DNA of 64,000 bases, taken from the NCBI GenBank assembly GCA_028819475.1, contig JAPPLJ010000030.1:405358-469357 (forward strand), in the 5' to 3' direction. Positions 27,504 through 35,103 of this stretch are shown piece by piece (position 1 is the stretch's first letter; every line of letters begins with the position of its first letter). A program made the translations under genes and the position numbers. A model generated the notes under the pieces. The model saw only the letters and a program-made list of their open reading frames with translations, did not search any database and was not told where the DNA came from. The stretch comes from Rhodospirillaceae bacterium (GTDB lineage Bacteria > Pseudomonadota > Alphaproteobacteria > Bin65).

Positions 27504-27875
27504 CTACTCCCCCGGCTTTTCGAATTCGCGGGCGCAGTCGCGGGTGATCCGGCGCATCGCCGTGTGGACCGTCTTGTCGAGTGCGAGGCGCAGGTTCCGC
27601 GCGCTTTCCTTGTCGCCGGCGGCGACCAGCGCGAATATCTTCGTGACCTTCGGCTTGTCGCCGTCCGGGATTTCGCCCTCTTCGGCGACAGCGTCGGCGA
27701 CACAGGTGCAGAGCGGCGTGCGGTTGGCGACCAGCACCTTCGGCGTTTCCTGGCCGCGCTCCTGCCGCTTGACCAGGCTGTCGGCGCAGGCGGCGGCGAG
27801 TTCCTTCTTCGCACCGTCGGAGAAGGCCGTCAGCGCCAGGAAACAGGCCGGAAGGACAGCGAGGTTTCGAAGCAT
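27504..27875 (-). CDS. Hypothetical exported protein
   Basis: 123 residues. The ATG at 27875 gives an N-terminal signal-like segment (about 1-18, LPACFLALTAFS). The rest is hydrophilic and contains three more cysteines (AACADSL, LCTCVADAV) and one in TRDCAREF, a spacing that could form disulfides in the periplasm. The frame can be read further upstream, but that part has no protein character. Family not recognised. It stands alone between copy A of the repeat and the iorA promoter region. Confidence 0.6.
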   Translation of the reverse strand: MLRNLAVLPACFLALTAFSDGAKKELAAACADSLVKRQERGQETPKVLVANRTPLCTCVADAVAEEGEIPDGDKPKVTKIFALVAAGDKESARNLRLALDKTVHTAMRRITRDCAREFEKPGE

Positions 27876-28119
27876 GGCAGAATTCCGGGATTGGGCTTCG
27901 GACGCGCCCGCGCCGGGCACGGAGATTTCGGCGTCCGCAGGAGGCGTCGATATCGGTAGCGCATGGTGTGGGTGCATGCCGCGTCCGCGCGCGTGTACAT
28001 GCGCGCGGCTAGCCTTGGCGGGAGAAAGACCCTAATATGTCCGGCGGAACGACGCCAGCGCTGACATTCCAACCCGGACATCTTTCCGAACACTCCCCGA
28101 ATCATTCGAAGATACGGTC

Positions 28120-30309
28120 ATGGAACGGTCATTTGCGAAAGAGGTGCAGTCGCTGAAGAAGGGCGACGGCGAGATTTTCGAAGGCGAAGGCATCCTTGCG
28201 GTCACCAAGGCGGCGCTGCAATCCGGCGTCTCCTATGTCGGCGGCTACCAGGGCTCGCCGGTCTCCCATCTGGTCGACGTGCTGAACGACGCCAAGGACA
28301 TCATGGACGAATACGGCGTCCATCTGGAGATCTGCGCCAACGAGGCGGGCGCAGCCGCCATGCTCGGCGCGTCGATCCAGTATCCGATCCGCGGCCTGGT
28401 GACCTGGAAATCGACGGTCGGGACGAACGTCGCCTCGGACGCGCTCTCCAACCTCGGCTCGGTCGGCGTGACCGGCGGCGCCGTGGTCATCCTGGGCGAG
28501 GATTACGGCGAGGGCGCCTCGATCATCCAGGAGCGCAGCCACGCCTATGCGCTGAAATCGACCCTGTGGCTGTTCGATCCGCGGCCCAACCTGACCTCGA
28601 TCGTCAACCTGACCGAGAAGGCCTTCGAGTTGTCCGAAGCCTCCAACCAGCCGGTCATGGTCCAGCTGCGCATCCTGGCCTGCCACGTCCAGGGCCGCTT
28701 CGAGGCCAAGGACAACCAACACGGGCAATTCACCGGCAACCGCAAGCTGGAGAAGCCGAATTTCGACCTGATGAAGATCGCGCTGCCTCCGGGCACCTAC
28801 GCCCAGGAAAAGCACAAGTGGGAAGAGCGCGTGCCGGCCGCGATCGACTTTATCCGCCGGGAAAAGCTGAACGAGACGTTCGACGGCGAGCTCGACGACC
28901 TCGGCATCATCTGCCAGGGCGGCCTGTACAACACGGTGCAGCGATCCCTGAACCATCTCGGCCTCGCCGACATCTACGGCAATTCCCGGGTGCCGATCTA
29001 TTGCATGAACGTCACCTACCCGCTGGTGCCGGAAGAGATCTCCGGCTTCTGCGCCGGCAAGAAGCATGTCCTGGTCGTGGAGGAAGGCCACCCGTCCTAT
29101 ATCGAGGACGACGTCAACGTCATCCTGCGCAAGGCCGACGTCCAGACGAAGGTGCACGGCAAGGGCCCGCTGCCGATGGCCGGCCAGTACACCTCGGACG
29201 TCGTGCAGAACGGCGTTTCCAAATGGATCGACGAGATCGGCCTGCCGGACACCAACAAGGGGAGCGCCGGCGCGCGTATCAAGTACATCGTCGGCCTCAA
29301 GACCAAAGCCACGAAATATCTCGGCAGCCCGGTTCCGCCGCGGCCGCCGACCTTCTGCACCGGCTGCCCGGAACGGCCGGTGTTCAGCGCCATCAAGCTG
29401 ATGGAGAAGGATCTCGGCAAGACGCATATCAGCTGTGATATCGGCTGCCACACCTTCTCGGCCCTGCCGCCCTTCAGCATCGGCCAGACCGTGCTCGGCT
29501 ACGGCCTCGGCCTCGCCAGCTCGACCGGGGTCGCGCCGAATTTCGACAAGCGCGTCATCTCGATCATGGGCGACGGCGGCTTCTGGCATAACGGCCTGAG
29601 CACCGGCGTCGCCAGCTCCGTCTTCAACCGGAACGATTCGATCCTGATCGTGATGAAGAACGGCTACACCTCGGCCACGGGCTGGCAATGGGTGCCGTCG
29701 ACGCCGAAGGAGGGCAATTTCGAACAGTCGCACATGTCGATCGAGGAGACGGTGCGCGCGCTCGGCGTCAAGTGGCAGCGCAAGGTGCGGACCTACAACG
29801 TCTCGAAGATGGTCAAGACCCTGAAGGAGGCGATGACCACGACGCACGAGGGCCTCAAGGTCATCATCGCGGAAAGCGAGTGCATGCTTGCCAAGCAGCG
29901 CCGGGTGAAGGCCGAGCGAACGAAGCTGATCCGCGAGGGCAAGCGCGCCGTGCGGCCGCGTTTCGGCATCGACGACGATGTCTGCACCGGCGACCACAGC
30001 TGCATCCGCCTGTCGGGCTGCCCGTCGCTCACCATCAAGGCGAACCCGGACCCGCTGCGCACCGACCCGATCGCCCATGTCAACACGGGCTGCGTCGGCT
30101 GCGGGCTGTGCGGCGAGGTCGCCCACGCGGCGATCCTGTGCCCGTCCTTCTACAAGGCCGAGATCGTCTACAACGCCGGCGCGTTCGAGCGCTGGCTCGC
30201 CGGCGTGCGCCAGCGCGTCATCGGCATGGTCTACAGCCCGGAGGAACTGCGCCTCGCGCCGCGCCAGGAAGGCGCGATGGAGCAGGAAGACGCAGCAAAG
30301 GCGGCCTGA
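28120..30309 (+). CDS. iorA: Indolepyruvate:ferredoxin oxidoreductase-type alpha subunit
   Basis: 729 residues. With the next gene it would decarboxylate aryl-2-oxoacids (from aromatic amino acids) to acyl-CoA, passing electrons to ferredoxin. An N-terminal pyruvate-oxidoreductase-like domain (GGYQGSPVSHLVDVL, ANEAGAAAMLGAS) precedes the TPP domain with CTGCPERPVFSAI and the TPP-Mg motif GDGGFWHNGLSTGVASSVFNRN (about residues 485-506). Two C-terminal ferredoxin-like clusters follow (CTGDHSC...GCPS and CVGCGLCG...CP). The exact substrate is inferred. Confidence 0.88.
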   Translation: MERSFAKEVQSLKKGDGEIFEGEGILAVTKAALQSGVSYVGGYQGSPVSHLVDVLNDAKDIMDEYGVHLEICANEAGAAAMLGASIQYPIRGLVTWKSTVGTNVASDALSNLGSVGVTGGAVVILGEDYGEGASIIQERSHAYALKSTLWLFDPRPNLTSIVNLTEKAFELSEASNQPVMVQLRILACHVQGRFEAKDNQHGQFTGNRKLEKPNFDLMKIALPPGTYAQEKHKWEERVPAAIDFIRREKLNETFDGELDDLGIICQGGLYNTVQRSLNHLGLADIYGNSRVPIYCMNVTYPLVPEEISGFCAGKKHVLVVEEGHPSYIEDDVNVILRKADVQTKVHGKGPLPMAGQYTSDVVQNGVSKWIDEIGLPDTNKGSAGARIKYIVGLKTKATKYLGSPVPPRPPTFCTGCPERPVFSAIKLMEKDLGKTHISCDIGCHTFSALPPFSIGQTVLGYGLGLASSTGVAPNFDKRVISIMGDGGFWHNGLSTGVASSVFNRNDSILIVMKNGYTSATGWQWVPSTPKEGNFEQSHMSIEETVRALGVKWQRKVRTYNVSKMVKTLKEAMTTTHEGLKVIIAESECMLAKQRRVKAERTKLIREGKRAVRPRFGIDDDVCTGDHSCIRLSGCPSLTIKANPDPLRTDPIAHVNTGCVGCGLCGEVAHAAILCPSFYKAEIVYNAGAFERWLAGVRQRVIGMVYSPEELRLAPRQEGAMEQEDAAKAA

Positions 30310-30311
30310 CC

Positions 30312-31931
30312 GTGGCCAGCGCGAAGAAATCCGGCAAGGCGGCGCCCAAGGCGGCCGCCAAGCCGAAGGCGTCCCGCCGCAAGCCGGCGGAGGAGCGGCC
30401 GGTCACCGTCGTCATCGCGGCGATGGGCGGCGAAGGCGGCGGCGTGCTGACCGCCTGGCTGGTCGATGCGGCGCGCAAGGCCGGCCTGCCGGTGCAGGCG
30501 ACATCGATCCCCGGCGTGGCCCAGCGCACGGGTGCGACGACCTACTATGTCGAGATCGTGCCCAAGCCCTATGCCGAGACCGGCGACATCGAGCCGGTGC
30601 TCGACCTGTATCCGGGCCCGGGCGACATCGACATGATGATCGCGACCGAGCTGATGGAGGTCGGCCGGGCGATGGAGAAGGGCTTCATCAGCCCGGAGAA
30701 GACGACGCTGATCGGCTCGACCCACCGGGTCTACACGCTGGCCGAGAAGATGGCGATGGGCGACGGCCGCTACGACGGCGACAAGATTCTCGACGCCGCC
30801 AGGCAGATGTCGAAGCGGCATATCCTGTTCGATATCGAACGCGCCGCCCAGGACGCCGGCACCATCATCAATTCGGTCCTGCTCGGCGCCATGGCCGGCT
30901 CCGGCGTCTTGCCCATCGAACCCGAGGCCTTCAAGGACGGCATCCGCGATTCGGGCAAGGCGGTCGAGTCCAACCTGGCCGGTTTCGATGTCGGTTTCGC
31001 CTACGCCACGGGCGATGTCGTCGAATTGCAGACCAAACCGGCGCCGCCGAAGGCGCCGGCGCCCCGGCCGGGCGATTCCGTTGGCGACCTGAAGGGGCGA
31101 ATCGAACGGGATTATCCGTCGGAGACCCACGCCGTCGTGCTGGAGGCCTGCGGACGCTGCCTCGATTATCAGGACGCGGCCTACGCCCGGCTCTATCTCG
31201 AACGGCTCGATACGGTCAAAGCGCTCGACGAGGGCCGCGGCGACGGCGATTTCAAGATCACCAACGAGGCGGCGCGCCATCTCGGCCTGCGCATGACCTT
31301 CGAGGACATCATGCGGGTCGCCCAGTTCAAGACCCGCAGGTCGCGCTTCGAGCGGATGCGCCGCGACGTGCAGGCGCAGGACGACCAGCTCGTCCGCACG
31401 ACCGAGCATTTCAAGCCGGGGCCGTACGAGTTCGCCTCCGTGCTGCCGAAGGGTCTGGGCCGCCGGGTCGTCGACTGGGCCGACCGCAACCCGGCCAGGG
31501 CGCGCAAATGGCATTTCGGCCTGCATATCCGCACCGACACCGTCTGGGGCTTCGCCCGGGTGCGGACGCTGGCCGCCATGCGCCGCTTCCGCCGGCGCGG
31601 CTACCGCTATGCCGAGGAACAGGACCTGATCGAGGGCTGGCTCGACCTGGTGCGCAAGGCGGCCGCCGTCAGCAAGCCGATGGCGCTTGAGACCATCGAA
31701 TGCGCCCGGCTGATCAAGGGCTATTCCGAGACCCACAAACGCGGCGTCGGCAACTATCGCCGGATCGTCGCGGAGATCGTCGAGCCGGCGCTGGCGGAAG
31801 GTGTCGACCGCGCCGGCGACATCGCCCAGGCCCGCGCCGCCGCCCTCGCCGACCCGGAAGGCGAGAGCCTGAGCGAGGCTATCGCCGCGATGACCGAAGC
31901 CCGCGCCGGCCCGGCGGTGGCGGCGGAGTAG
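30312..31931 (+). CDS. iorB: Indolepyruvate:ferredoxin oxidoreductase-type beta subunit, long form
   Basis: 539 residues. The N-terminal domain (about 35-230) is the gamma-type pyruvate oxidoreductase domain with VIAAMGGEGGGVLTAW and SIPGVAQRTGATTYYVE. The C-terminal 300 residues resemble the extra domain found in long IorB proteins of aerobic proteobacteria, making this longer than archaeal IorB (about 200). A Lys/Ala-rich low-complexity leader occupies residues 1-30. I chose the GTG at 30312, two bases after the iorA stop. It is certainly co-transcribed with iorA. Confidence 0.87.
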   Translation: MASAKKSGKAAPKAAAKPKASRRKPAEERPVTVVIAAMGGEGGGVLTAWLVDAARKAGLPVQATSIPGVAQRTGATTYYVEIVPKPYAETGDIEPVLDLYPGPGDIDMMIATELMEVGRAMEKGFISPEKTTLIGSTHRVYTLAEKMAMGDGRYDGDKILDAARQMSKRHILFDIERAAQDAGTIINSVLLGAMAGSGVLPIEPEAFKDGIRDSGKAVESNLAGFDVGFAYATGDVVELQTKPAPPKAPAPRPGDSVGDLKGRIERDYPSETHAVVLEACGRCLDYQDAAYARLYLERLDTVKALDEGRGDGDFKITNEAARHLGLRMTFEDIMRVAQFKTRRSRFERMRRDVQAQDDQLVRTTEHFKPGPYEFASVLPKGLGRRVVDWADRNPARARKWHFGLHIRTDTVWGFARVRTLAAMRRFRRRGYRYAEEQDLIEGWLDLVRKAAAVSKPMALETIECARLIKGYSETHKRGVGNYRRIVAEIVEPALAEGVDRAGDIAQARAAALADPEGESLSEAIAAMTEARAGPAVAAE

Positions 31932-32026
31932 CCCACCGCGTTCGGCAGAAGCATCGGCGGGGTCATGCACCGCGAACCTGCCACGCCCGACTCCTGAGTA
32001 ACGACGGAAACCGGGAGGAGCCAACC

Positions 32027-33049
32027 GTGGACGGCATCTCGAAGTTCCGCAGCCCGATGGCAGACCCGATCGTCCTCGAAATGGCGCAGGAGCGCGGTAT
32101 GGAGGAGGTGCCGCTGTTTGCCGACGGCCGGCGCAACATGCCGGCGCAAGCCTGGCGCACGGCCTTCGAGCGATGGGCGGAACTGGCGCCCGAGCGCGAC
32201 GGGCCGGTCAATCCGGAGCGGACCGCCGTCGCGGATCCGGCCGAAATGACCCGGCTGATCAAGGACAAGGCACGGGAGCTGGGCGCCGACGACGTCGGAA
32301 TCTGCGAACTGACGCCTGTCATGATCAACGAGGGCTACAGCTTTCCGCACAAATACGTCATCTCGCTGCTGCTTGAGGAGAAATACCAGGCCGTTCTCGG
32401 CGGCGCGCTCGCGGTCGAGATGGAGACCATCGACGTCTATGTGCGCTGCGCGGAGGTTTCGACCGAACTCGGCAAATTCATCCGCAGCCTCGGCTACCCG
32501 GCCCTAGCCGACCACAACGGCACCATGGAGCTGCAGGCGATCCCGGCCATGGTGGCCGGCGGCCTCGGCGAAATGGGCAAGAACGGTTCGATGCTCCACC
32601 GCCGGTTCGGCGCCAGCTTCCGTCCCGGATTCGTGCTCACCGACCTGCCGCTTGTGCCGGACGAACCCGACCTGTTCGGCGTCCAGGACTACTGCATGAA
32701 TTGCCGGCTGTGCGAGAACAACTGCCCGCCGGCGGCGATTGCGGGCTCGGACGACTATGTGGTGACCGACGGCTACAAGCGCTGGCTGATCGACATTCCG
32801 AAATGCTACGAGGCCAGCCGCCTGCGCGACGAGTACTGCCACCTTTGCGTCGACGTCTGCCCCTATGTGCACAAGGAAAACGGCGATCCGGAGAAGCGCA
32901 GCCTCTACAAGCAGTTCATGGGCAAGCGCCGCAGGGCCGGCTGGCGGACACCGCAATGGTTCCTCGAAGACGAGGACGGCATTCTGAACGGCGGCGGGCG
33001 AAGCGAACCGCTCCCGACCTTGAGATCCGAAGTCCGCTCGCAGACGTGA
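32027..33049 (+). CDS. Reductive-dehalogenase-like / QueG-related Fe-S protein
   Basis: 340 residues. The C-terminal half holds two ferredoxin-type clusters in the arrangement of reductive dehalogenases and epoxyqueuosine reductase: CMNCRLCENNCPPAAI (near residue 224) and a split site C-x11-CHLCVDVCPYV (near 260-276). The middle (about 100-215) fits a corrinoid-binding nitroreductase-like fold. No TAT signal peptide is seen, so it is cytoplasmic, unlike respiratory RdhA. I chose the GTG at 32027, preceded by GGGAGGAG. It follows iorAB by 95 bases on the same strand. The substrate is unknown; it could reduce a halogenated aromatic acid or something unrelated. Confidence 0.72.
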   Translation: MDGISKFRSPMADPIVLEMAQERGMEEVPLFADGRRNMPAQAWRTAFERWAELAPERDGPVNPERTAVADPAEMTRLIKDKARELGADDVGICELTPVMINEGYSFPHKYVISLLLEEKYQAVLGGALAVEMETIDVYVRCAEVSTELGKFIRSLGYPALADHNGTMELQAIPAMVAGGLGEMGKNGSMLHRRFGASFRPGFVLTDLPLVPDEPDLFGVQDYCMNCRLCENNCPPAAIAGSDDYVVTDGYKRWLIDIPKCYEASRLRDEYCHLCVDVCPYVHKENGDPEKRSLYKQFMGKRRRAGWRTPQWFLEDEDGILNGGGRSEPLPTLRSEVRSQT

Positions 33050-33069
33050 CGGTCATCGGGTTGTCGGAC

Positions 33070-33162
33070 ATGCCCGCACGAGCCCTCGATTCGGGCACCG
33101 GCGAACCGCTGTACTCCATGGACGATCGTGCCGCGACGATCACGCTGAACCGATCAAGCGAT
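33070..33162 (+). pseudogene. N-terminal relic of an enoyl-CoA hydratase-like gene
   Basis: An ATG at 33070 opens a frame of about 31 codons containing LYSMDDRAATITLNRS, the standard opening strand-turn of crotonase/enoyl-CoA hydratases. After that the reading loses protein character and enters repeat-like sequence, and nothing of the CoA site or catalytic region follows. I interpret this as the stump of a deleted gene. The short length makes the family call tentative. Confidence 0.5.
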
Positions 33163-33366
33163 ACTGGCGGGGCAGGGTCTCGCTGGGGCAAATCCACGCC
33201 CGGCATCCGGAGCCGCGCCGGACCTGATCCGGCGTCCAGAGCAATTCCTGCGATGCCCGTCCTGTGGCCCTGGCCCCCGGATCGCCGCTTCGCGCCGTCC
33301 GGAGTGACGGGGACGGGGGCGGAACCGAAAGCACGGCCCTGCAAAGCCGCACTTGCCAAATTCTCC
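33163..33366. other. Non-coding spacer with degenerate palindromic sequence
   Basis: Between the crotonase relic and the arsR promoter. It contains a GCCGGACCTGATCCGGC hairpin (in line 33181-33240) and, further on, CCGGATCGCCGCTTCGCG followed by CCGTCCGGAGTGACGG, wording similar to the arms of the intergenic repeats elsewhere in the window but without a clean outer pair. I see no gene here. Confidence 0.4.
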
Positions 33367-33395
33367 TTGACCTTCTCCTTTAATTCGATAATTAT
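33367..33395 (+). promoter_or_regulatory. Probable arsR promoter, leaderless geometry
   Basis: TTGACC (33367-33372), a 17-base spacer and AATTAT (33390-33395). Transcription would start about seven bases downstream, at or next to the A of the arsR ATG at 33402. No Shine-Dalgarno is present in the few bases before the ATG. This suggests a leaderless arsR mRNA. Confidence 0.5.
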
Positions 33396-33399
33396 CGAA
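33384..33399. promoter_or_regulatory. Perfect palindrome, probable ArsR operator
   Basis: TTCGATAATTATCGAA is a perfect 16-base palindrome that covers the proposed -10 box and ends two bases before the arsR start codon. ArsR/SmtB repressors bind such A/T-rich imperfect or perfect palindromes over their own promoters, so this is the likely autoregulatory operator of arsR-arsI-aqpS. Confidence 0.75.
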
Positions 33400-33401
33400 A
33401 T

Positions 33402-33734
33402 ATGGAAATCAATTCAGCCACCGAAGCTTTCGCCGCCCTGTCGCAGGAAACCCGCCTCGCTGCCTTCCGGCTGCTGGTGCGCGCCGGGCCGGCGGGGCTG
33501 CCGGCGGGCGAGATCGCCCGGGCGCTGGGCGCGGCGCCGTCGACGCTCTCGACCCATCTGGGTCTCTTGCAGCGGGCCGGCCTGGTGACGTCGGAGCGGC
33601 GCTCGCGGCTGATCGTCTACCGGGCGGATTTCGACGGCGTCGGGGCGCTGATGCGGTTCCTGATGGAAGACTGCTGCAAGGGCCACAAGATCGTCCGGGC
33701 CGCGGTTCGCGCGGCACTCGAAGACGCGGCCTGA
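33402..33734 (+). CDS. arsR: ArsR-family metalloid-responsive repressor
   Basis: 110 residues. Winged-helix repressor that leaves DNA when it binds As(III)/Sb(III). The helix-turn-helix region is ARALGAAPSTLSTHLGLLQRAGLV (split by the turn at about residues 40-63). A vicinal cysteine pair near the C-terminus (MEDCCKGH, residues about 89-90) is the metal-site pattern of one ArsR type common in alphaproteobacteria. It is first of a three-gene arsenic cluster. Confidence 0.9.
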   Translation: MEINSATEAFAALSQETRLAAFRLLVRAGPAGLPAGEIARALGAAPSTLSTHLGLLQRAGLVTSERRSRLIVYRADFDGVGALMRFLMEDCCKGHKIVRAAVRAALEDAA

Positions 33735-33769
33735 CCGGCCCCGAACGGAAAACGAGAGGAGAAACGGCA

Positions 33770-34210
33770 ATGAAACGCCTGCATGTGCATCTGAACGTCG
33801 CGGACCTGGACAAGACGGTGCAGTTCTACCGGACCCTGTTCGGCGCCGCGCCGGACAAGCTGAAGAACGACTACGCCCAGTGGATGCTCGACGAGCCGGC
33901 GGTCAATTTTGCCGTCTCGACGCAGAAATGCTGCGACGGCGAAGGCGGCGGCGTCTCCCATCTCGGCATCCAGGTCGAGGACGACGACAGCCTGAAGGCG
34001 ATCACCCGCGCGCTGACCGACGCCGAGCAGTCCGTCTTCGAGGAGAAGGAAAACCTCTGCTGCTACGCCAAAGGCAACAAGACCTGGGCGTCTGATCCCG
34101 ACGGCGTGGTCTGGGAAACCTTCCACCGGCTCGCCCATTCCGACACGATCGGCCGCGACGACGCCCGGGACGCGGAAATCGGCGCCCTGCACGACCGGGC
34201 GGCGCTGTAG
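33770..34210 (+). CDS. arsI: ArsI/CadI-like glyoxalase-fold protein, probable organoarsenical lyase
   Basis: 146 residues of the vicinal-oxygen-chelate fold. ArsI cleaves the C-As bond of trivalent methyl- or aryl-arsenicals using Fe(II). The N-terminal MKRLHVHLNVADLDKTVQFYRTLFG, the SHLGIQVEDDDSL strand with the metal His (near residue 63) and the vicinal Cys pair in ENLCCYAKGNKTW (near 94-95, as in ArsI) are all visible, with the last metal Glu in VWETFH. A GAGAGGAGA Shine-Dalgarno precedes the ATG. A CadI-like role in cadmium binding is the alternative. Confidence 0.8.
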   Translation: MKRLHVHLNVADLDKTVQFYRTLFGAAPDKLKNDYAQWMLDEPAVNFAVSTQKCCDGEGGGVSHLGIQVEDDDSLKAITRALTDAEQSVFEEKENLCCYAKGNKTWASDPDGVVWETFHRLAHSDTIGRDDARDAEIGALHDRAAL

Positions 34211-34281
34211 GCGGCCTTTCCGCGGCGCGGCGCACCCCGGCCGGCGGCCCCGCGCCCGAAACGCCCCCAAACGCACGGCCG

Positions 34282-34950
34282 ATGACCTTCTCCCTCGCCC
34301 GGAAACTCGCCGCCGAAGCCCTCGGCACCGCCTTTCTGCTCGCAACGGTCGTCGGCTCGGGAATCATGGCGGAGACGCTGGCCGGCGGCAACGTGGCGCT
34401 CGCCCTGCTGGGCAATACGGTGGCGACGGGCGCGATCCTGATGGTGCTGATCCTGATCTTCGGCCCGGTCTCGGGCGCCCATTTCAACCCGGCGGTCACG
34501 CTCGCCTTCCTGATCCGGCGCGAAATCGGCACGCGCGACGCGGCGGTCTACATCGTTGTCCAGATCGCCGCCGGGCTGGCCGGCGTGCTGGTCGCCCATC
34601 TGATGTTCGGCGAGCCGGCCTTCGCCGCCTCGGTCAACAGCCGGACCGGCATCGGCCAGTGGACCGGCGAGTTCGTCGCCACATTCGGGCTCGTGGCGAC
34701 CATCCTGGGCACGGTCCGCTTCCGCCCGGAGGCGACGGCCTACGCCGTCGGCCTGTTCATCTCGGCCGGCTACTGGTTCACCTCATCGACCTCCTTCGCC
34801 AATCCGGCGGTCACGATCGCCCGCAGCCTGACCGACAGTTTCTCCGGCATCCTGCCGGCCCACGCGCCGGGCTTTATCCTGGCCCAGCTTGCGGGCGCGG
34901 TCGCGGCAACGCTCGTCTTCGGCTGGCTCCTCAAGGAACGCAGCGGCTGA
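34282..34950 (+). CDS. aqpS: Aquaglyceroporin-family channel (AqpS-like)
   Basis: 222 residues, six membrane helices and both family NPA motifs: GAHFNPAVTLAF (near 68-75) and SFANPAVTIAR (near 174-181). In rhizobial ars operons AqpS lets arsenite or methylarsenite move down its gradient. Its place directly after arsR-arsI argues for a role in arsenic rather than in water or glycerol movement. A strong terminator follows 71 bases after the stop. Confidence 0.87.
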   Translation: MTFSLARKLAAEALGTAFLLATVVGSGIMAETLAGGNVALALLGNTVATGAILMVLILIFGPVSGAHFNPAVTLAFLIRREIGTRDAAVYIVVQIAAGLAGVLVAHLMFGEPAFAASVNSRTGIGQWTGEFVATFGLVATILGTVRFRPEATAYAVGLFISAGYWFTSSTSFANPAVTIARSLTDSFSGILPAHAPGFILAQLAGAVAATLVFGWLLKERSG

Positions 34951-35020
34951 ACGAAGGGGAGCGCCGCTGCGGCGCGCTTCCCGTATCGCCGATTGCCGGA
35001 TGGCGCTATAGCTGCGCCCG

Positions 35021-35046
35021 GCGCCGGCTCCGCGGCGCTCTTTTTT
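35021..35046 (+). terminator. Rho-independent terminator of arsR-arsI-aqpS
   Basis: Stem GCGCCG (35021-35026) and CGGCGC (35033-35038) with a six-base loop, followed directly by TCTTTTTT. It lies 71 bases after the aqpS stop and 58 before the next gene. A weaker stem (GGGGAGCGC/GCGCTTCCC, one wobble) lies just after the aqpS stop. Confidence 0.85.
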
Positions 35047-35103
35047 GCGCCGCCCGTTCCCCCGCCCCTCCCGGCCGCTGCCTGTTCCGCCGATGAACGA
35101 TTC

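Noticed and set aside
27969..28108. Riboswitch upstream of iorA
   Set aside because: A CCGCGCGC/GCGCGCGG stem is present (27985-27992 with 28001-28008), but no known riboswitch core could be matched and no promoter with good spacing was found.
28120..33049. Respiratory reductive dehalogenase operon
   Set aside because: No TAT signal on the dehalogenase-like protein, no RdhB-type anchor and no regulator are present, so a respiratory role is not supported.
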